Shown here in pieces: positions 60,548 to 64,000 of a DNA stretch of 64,000 bases. The stretch lies in contig JAUYQR010000017.1 of the NCBI GenBank assembly GCA_030697175.1, forward strand, positions 62,001 through 126,000, written 5' to 3'. Source of the stretch: Paracoccaceae bacterium (lineage in GTDB: Bacteria > Pseudomonadota > Alphaproteobacteria > Rhodobacterales > Rhodobacteraceae). How positions within the stretch are numbered: position 1 is the stretch's first letter; each line of letters opens with the position of its first letter. The position numbers and the translations under genes are program-made. Below the pieces are notes generated by a model that worked only from the letters and a program-made list of their open reading frames with translations, was not told the origin of the DNA and did not search any database.

Positions 60548-62974
60548 ATGACCGAATTCGCAAGCGCACGGGTGGTCATCATCGGCGGCGGCGCGGTGGG
60601 GGCCTCGTGCCTTTTCCATCTGGCGAAGGCTGGCTGGACCGACTGCCTGCTCTTGGAAAAGAACGAGCTGACCGCCGGTTCCACCTGGCACGCGGCGGGC
60701 AACGTGCCGACGTTCTCGGCCTCGTGGTCGATCATGAACATACAGCGGTATTCCGCGGGCCTCTACCGTGGCCTCGGGGCCGAGGTCGATTACCCGATGA
60801 ATTATCACGTGACCGGGTCGGTCCGTCTGGGCCATTCGGCGGAACGGTTGCAGGAATTCAAGCGCGTCGTCGGCATGGGACGCACTCAGGGCATGGAGCT
60901 GGCGATACTTGGCCCCGACGAGATCCGCGCCAAGTATCCCTTTGTGGAAACCCACGATCTGACCGGCGCGCTTTACGACCCCTACGATGGCGACATCGAC
61001 CCCGCGCAATTGACCCAGGCCCTTGCCAAGGGCGCGCGCAACCTCGGTGCGCGGATCGAACGGTTCTGCCCTGTCACCGACGCGCGCTGGACCGGGACGG
61101 AGTGGATCCTGACCACGCCGAAAGGCGAGGTGCGCGCCGAATACGTGGTGAACGCGGCGGGCTACTACGCCCGCGAAGTCGCCAAGATGTTCAACCGCGA
61201 CCTGCCGATGATGGTGATGAGCCATCAATACATGCTCTTCGACACGATCCCCGAAATCGAAGCCTACTCCGCCGAAACCGGGGGCAAGCTGCCGCTTTTG
61301 CGCGATGTCGACAGCTCTTACTACCTGCGGCAGGAAAAGCACGGCTTCAACCTTGGCCCGTATGAGCGCAACTGCCGCGCGCATTGGACTACGCCCGACG
61401 ACCCGTTCCCGCAGGACTTCAGCTTTCAGTTGTTCCCCGACGATCTGGACCGGCTGGAATGGTATATCGCCGACGCGATGGCCCGCGTGCCGCTTCTGGA
61501 AAAGGCAGCCCTCACCAAGGTGATCAACGGCCCGATCCCCTATACCCCCGACGGAAACCCGCTGATCGGCCCGATGCCCGGCGTTCCGAACGCGTTCGAG
61601 GCTTGCGTCTTTACCTTCGGCATCTGTCAGGCCGGGGGCGCGGGCAAGGTTCTGGCCGAATGGGTCACCGAAGGCGGCACCGAATGGGACATGTGGTCCT
61701 GCGACCCGCGCCGCTTCACCGGCTGGGAGGATGAGGACTACTGCATCCAGAAGGGGATGGAGGTCTACGGCCACGAATACGGCATGCATTTCCCGATGGC
61801 CCGCTGGCCGGCAGCCCCCGACCGCAAACTGTCGCCCGTGCATGACCGGGTGAAGGCGCTTGGCGGCGTGATGGCGCCTTACAACGGCTGGGAACGCGCC
61901 GAATGGTTCGCCATGCCCGGCGACGACACTTCGTGGGAGGCGACGCAGACCTGGAACCGCGCCGGCCCGTGGGAGGCCCGCATCGCCGCCGAATGTGCCG
62001 CCGTGCGCGACGGGGCAGGGGTTCTGGACCTGCCCGGCTTCACCCGCTTGCGCCTCTCCGGCCCCGGCGCGCGGGCGCATCTCGACAGCCTGACCGCCAG
62101 CCGCTTGCCACCCGACGGCAAGATCGGGCTGGCCTACTTTGCCGATGCGCGTGGGCGGATCGTCACCGAAATGACGGTGCTTCCGTTCAACGACGAGGAC
62201 ATTGGCGTGATCACCGCCGCCATCGCGCAAAAGCACGACGCCGACCTGATTCGTCGGGGCTTGCCCGAGGGCGTGACGCTGGAAGACTGGTCCGACCGTA
62301 TCCACTGTTTCATCGTCACCGGCCCGAAAGCCCGCGACATCCTCGCCCCGATCACCGAGGCCGACCTGTCGCTGCCATGGCTGTCGATCCAGTATTTCGC
62401 CAAGGTTGCGGGCCGCGATGTTGCACTTGTCCGCGTCAGTTTCGCGGGCGAACTTGGCTGGGAAATCCATTGCGACCGTGCCGATGCGCAAACGATCTAC
62501 GACGCGGTCTTGCAAAGCGGCGCGGTGCCGTTTGGGATGCGCGCGCTGAACGCCCTGCGCATCGAAAAGGGCTACCGGGCCTGGAAGGGTGACCTTTCCA
62601 CCGACTATTCGCTGCTGGAAGGTGGCCTCGAGCGTTTTATCGACTGGACCAAGGAGTTTCCCGGCAAGGCAGCACTTGCGGCCGAGAAACAGCGCGGCGT
62701 GACCAAACGCTTCGTCGCCCTGAAGGTCGCCACCGGCCCCGCCGATCCGCCTTACATGGCCAACCTCTGGCATCAGGGTCGCATCGTCGGCGAGGTGACC
62801 TCGGCCGCGATGGGCCACCGCGTCGGGCATGTCGTGGCGTTGGGAATGCTGAAAACCGACCTTGCAGTGCCGGGAACGGCGCTGGAGGTGGAGGTTTACG
62901 GCGAGCGGCTGGCGGCGGAAGTGCTGGGCTTCGGCGCGGCCTGGGATGCAAAGAACGAGCGGATCAAGGCATGA
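60548..62974 (+). CDS. Dimethylglycine/sarcosine dehydrogenase-like FAD and GcvT-domain protein
   Basis: 808-residue oxidative N-demethylase-type protein. Residues 1-380 form a DAO-type FAD domain (RVVIIGGGAVGASCLFHLAK; the FAD-linkage region GSTWHAAGNVPTF), then an FAO-like bridging part (DEDYCIQKGMEVYGHEYGMH), and from about 440 an aminomethyltransferase (GcvT) domain that captures the methyl as methylene-tetrahydrofolate (CAAVRDGAGVLDLPGFTRL, VSFAGELGWEIH, RIEKGYRAWKGDL). Likely substrate is a methylated glycine or similar amine; close specificity is unknown. Start at ATG 60548 after GGAGGGCAGCG. A paralogue follows. Confidence 0.9.
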   Translation: MTEFASARVVIIGGGAVGASCLFHLAKAGWTDCLLLEKNELTAGSTWHAAGNVPTFSASWSIMNIQRYSAGLYRGLGAEVDYPMNYHVTGSVRLGHSAERLQEFKRVVGMGRTQGMELAILGPDEIRAKYPFVETHDLTGALYDPYDGDIDPAQLTQALAKGARNLGARIERFCPVTDARWTGTEWILTTPKGEVRAEYVVNAAGYYAREVAKMFNRDLPMMVMSHQYMLFDTIPEIEAYSAETGGKLPLLRDVDSSYYLRQEKHGFNLGPYERNCRAHWTTPDDPFPQDFSFQLFPDDLDRLEWYIADAMARVPLLEKAALTKVINGPIPYTPDGNPLIGPMPGVPNAFEACVFTFGICQAGGAGKVLAEWVTEGGTEWDMWSCDPRRFTGWEDEDYCIQKGMEVYGHEYGMHFPMARWPAAPDRKLSPVHDRVKALGGVMAPYNGWERAEWFAMPGDDTSWEATQTWNRAGPWEARIAAECAAVRDGAGVLDLPGFTRLRLSGPGARAHLDSLTASRLPPDGKIGLAYFADARGRIVTEMTVLPFNDEDIGVITAAIAQKHDADLIRRGLPEGVTLEDWSDRIHCFIVTGPKARDILAPITEADLSLPWLSIQYFAKVAGRDVALVRVSFAGELGWEIHCDRADAQTIYDAVLQSGAVPFGMRALNALRIEKGYRAWKGDLSTDYSLLEGGLERFIDWTKEFPGKAALAAEKQRGVTKRFVALKVATGPADPPYMANLWHQGRIVGEVTSAAMGHRVGHVVALGMLKTDLAVPGTALEVEVYGERLAAEVLGFGAAWDAKNERIKA

Positions 62975-62978
62975 CGGG

Positions 62979-63018
62979 CCGCCGGGGCGCTGCCCCGGAC
63001 CCCGGGATATTTGGGAAC
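62979..63018. repeat. Dispersed repeat, family A, inverted
   Basis: CCGGGGCGCTGCCCCGGACC, then CCCGGGATATTTGGGAACAG: the AAATATCCC box in reverse orientation with a GGGGC/GCCCC hairpin. It separates the two dehydrogenase-like genes. Confidence 0.65.
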
Positions 63019-63025
63019 AGAAGAA

Positions 63026-64000
63026 ATGGCTGAGATTCCACGGCAGGCACGGGCGGTCGTCATCGGGGGCGGGGTGTCGGGATGTTCGGTGGCCTATCAT
63101 CTGGCGAAGATGGGCTGGACCGATGTGGTGCTGCTGGAGCGCAAGCAGTTGACCAGTGGCACCACTTGGCACGCCGCCGGGTTGATCGGGCAATTGCGCG
63201 GGTCTGCCAACATGACGCGGCTGGCGAAGTATTCCGCCGATCTTTATGTCAAGCTTGCCGCCGAAACCGGAGTGGAGACGGGGATGCGGCAGGTTGGCAG
63301 CATCTCGGTCGCGCTGACCGAGGCGCGGCATGAGGAACTGTTGCGCCAAGCCACTGTCGCGCGGATCTTCGATGTCGAGGTGCACGAGATTTCGCCGGCC
63401 GAGGCGAAGGCGAAGTATCCGCATCTGAACATCGAGGGCGTCGTGGGGGCGGTGGCCCTGCCACTTGATGGCCAATGCGATCCGGCCAACATCGCGATGG
63501 CGCTGGCCAAGGGCGCGCGGATGCGCGGTGCGCAGATCTTCGAGCACACCAGGGTTACGGCCGTGACCAAGGCCGCGGGCCATGTCACCGGCGTCGATTA
63601 CATCGGGGCTGATGGTGAGCCCGGCCACATCGCCACCGATGTTGTGGTGAACTGCGGTGGCATGTGGGGGCGCGACTTGGCTGAAGCGTCAGGCGTCACC
63701 CTGCCGCTGCATGCCTGCGAGCATTTCTACCTCGTCACCGAACCCGTTGAGGGGCTTGGACATTTGCCGGTTCTGCGGGTGCCGGACGAATGCGCCTATT
63801 ACAAATCTGACGCAGGCAAGATGATGGTCGGCGCGTTCGAGCCGAAGGCCAAGCCCTGGGGCATGACCGGCTGGGGGCGGGCGGGCATCCGCGACGATTT
63901 CATGTTCGACACGCTGCCCGAGGACTGGGACCACTTCCAGCCGATCCTCGAACACGCGATGAACCGCCTGCCGCTGTTCCAGACCGCCGGCATCCACACC
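63026..64000 (+). CDS. Second dimethylglycine/sarcosine dehydrogenase-like FAD protein, 3'-truncated by the window
   Basis: Open frame of 325 codons running off the end, paralogous to the gene at 60548: RAVVIGGGVSGCSVAYHLAK, MGWTDVVLLERKQLTSGTTW, HAAGLIGQLRGSANMTRLAK, QCDPANIAMALAKGARMRGA, VVNCGGMWGRDLAE and YKSDAGKMMVGAFEPKAKPW. Only the FAD domain is visible; a GcvT domain probably follows. ATG at 63026 (MAEIPRQARAV) stands directly behind AACAGAAGAA. Tandem with its paralogue, so likely a second step or second substrate in the same methylamine route. Confidence 0.9.
   Translation, partial: MAEIPRQARAVVIGGGVSGCSVAYHLAKMGWTDVVLLERKQLTSGTTWHAAGLIGQLRGSANMTRLAKYSADLYVKLAAETGVETGMRQVGSISVALTEARHEELLRQATVARIFDVEVHEISPAEAKAKYPHLNIEGVVGAVALPLDGQCDPANIAMALAKGARMRGAQIFEHTRVTAVTKAAGHVTGVDYIGADGEPGHIATDVVVNCGGMWGRDLAEASGVTLPLHACEHFYLVTEPVEGLGHLPVLRVPDECAYYKSDAGKMMVGAFEPKAKPWGMTGWGRAGIRDDFMFDTLPEDWDHFQPILEHAMNRLPLFQTAGIHT

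Noticed and set aside
59603-63628. A 1341-codon open frame on the minus strand
   Set aside because: Only the last 280 codons (LysR) are real. The rest is the antisense shadow of the dehydrogenase-like genes, caused by GC-rich third positions; no domain is recognisable and the plus-strand proteins are clear.

Overview
The window is chromosomal DNA of very high GC content from an alphaproteobacterium, most likely a member of the Rhodobacteraceae (Rhodobacter, Gemmobacter or Tabrizicola-like). The pointers are a B12-dependent class II ribonucleotide reductase, a HemA-type 5-aminolevulinate synthase with a perfect FnrL-type box upstream, a Fur/Mur regulator together with a sitABCD operon carrying two Mur-like boxes, an ArsR regulator with SqrR-like cysteine spacing, and a Hint-domain protein. 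Genes are densely packed. Many neighbours overlap by 4 to 31 bases.

Layout. 0-3 kb: the C-terminal 982 residues of NrdJ. 3-5 kb: a small islet with two short unfamiliar genes, two classes of dispersed GC-rich repeats, a chimeric relic (5' end of a second fur copy joined to the tail of a DsbA-like isomerase) and the intact fur/mur gene. 5-7.8 kb: an Old-Yellow-Enzyme-type demethylase divergent from its likely TetR regulator. 8-25 kb: a large catabolic cluster of MarR regulator, two-gene molybdenum hydroxylase, 6-hydroxynicotinate reductase-like protein, UPF0280 (ApbE-like) protein, AA_synth protein, membrane protein, five-gene Liv-type ABC importer and HyuA/HyuB. 25-30 kb: a TetR-MFP-RND efflux operon. 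30-39 kb: tgt, a Hint protein, lon, an HU-like protein and four tRNA genes (two Val, two Asp). 39-45 kb: a GNAT/dipeptidase pair, hemA, rodZ, ispG. 45-49 kb: sitABCD. 49-53 kb: an SDR, the SqrR-like repressor, a glycerate-2-kinase/PHP pair and a DUF1801-type protein. 53-59.6 kb: the histidine-utilisation genes hutU-hutH-hutI, divergent from hutF-hutC. 59.6-64 kb: a LysR regulator divergent from two tandem dimethylglycine/sarcosine dehydrogenase-like genes; the second runs off the window.

The most interesting region is 8-25 kb. Its parts make a coherent, apparently uncharacterised route for an N-heteroaromatic compound: import by the Liv-type transporter, hydroxylation next to the ring nitrogen by the molybdenum enzyme, reductive loss of aromaticity by the reductase, and opening of the resulting lactam by the HyuA/HyuB (oxoprolinase-type) enzyme. 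The reductase carries an SGAT-x-x-TS motif like the covalent-FMN site of NqrC/RnfG. The next gene encodes an ApbE-superfamily protein that keeps the NxGGD and ADAxAT signatures. I therefore propose that UPF0280 is the dedicated flavin transferase of this reductase. The order of steps and the substrate are inference.

The remaining genes support nitrogen and amine metabolism (hut, demethylases), metal homeostasis and core functions. Start codons were chosen from ribosome-binding sites, overlaps and family alignment; several are GTG or TTG.
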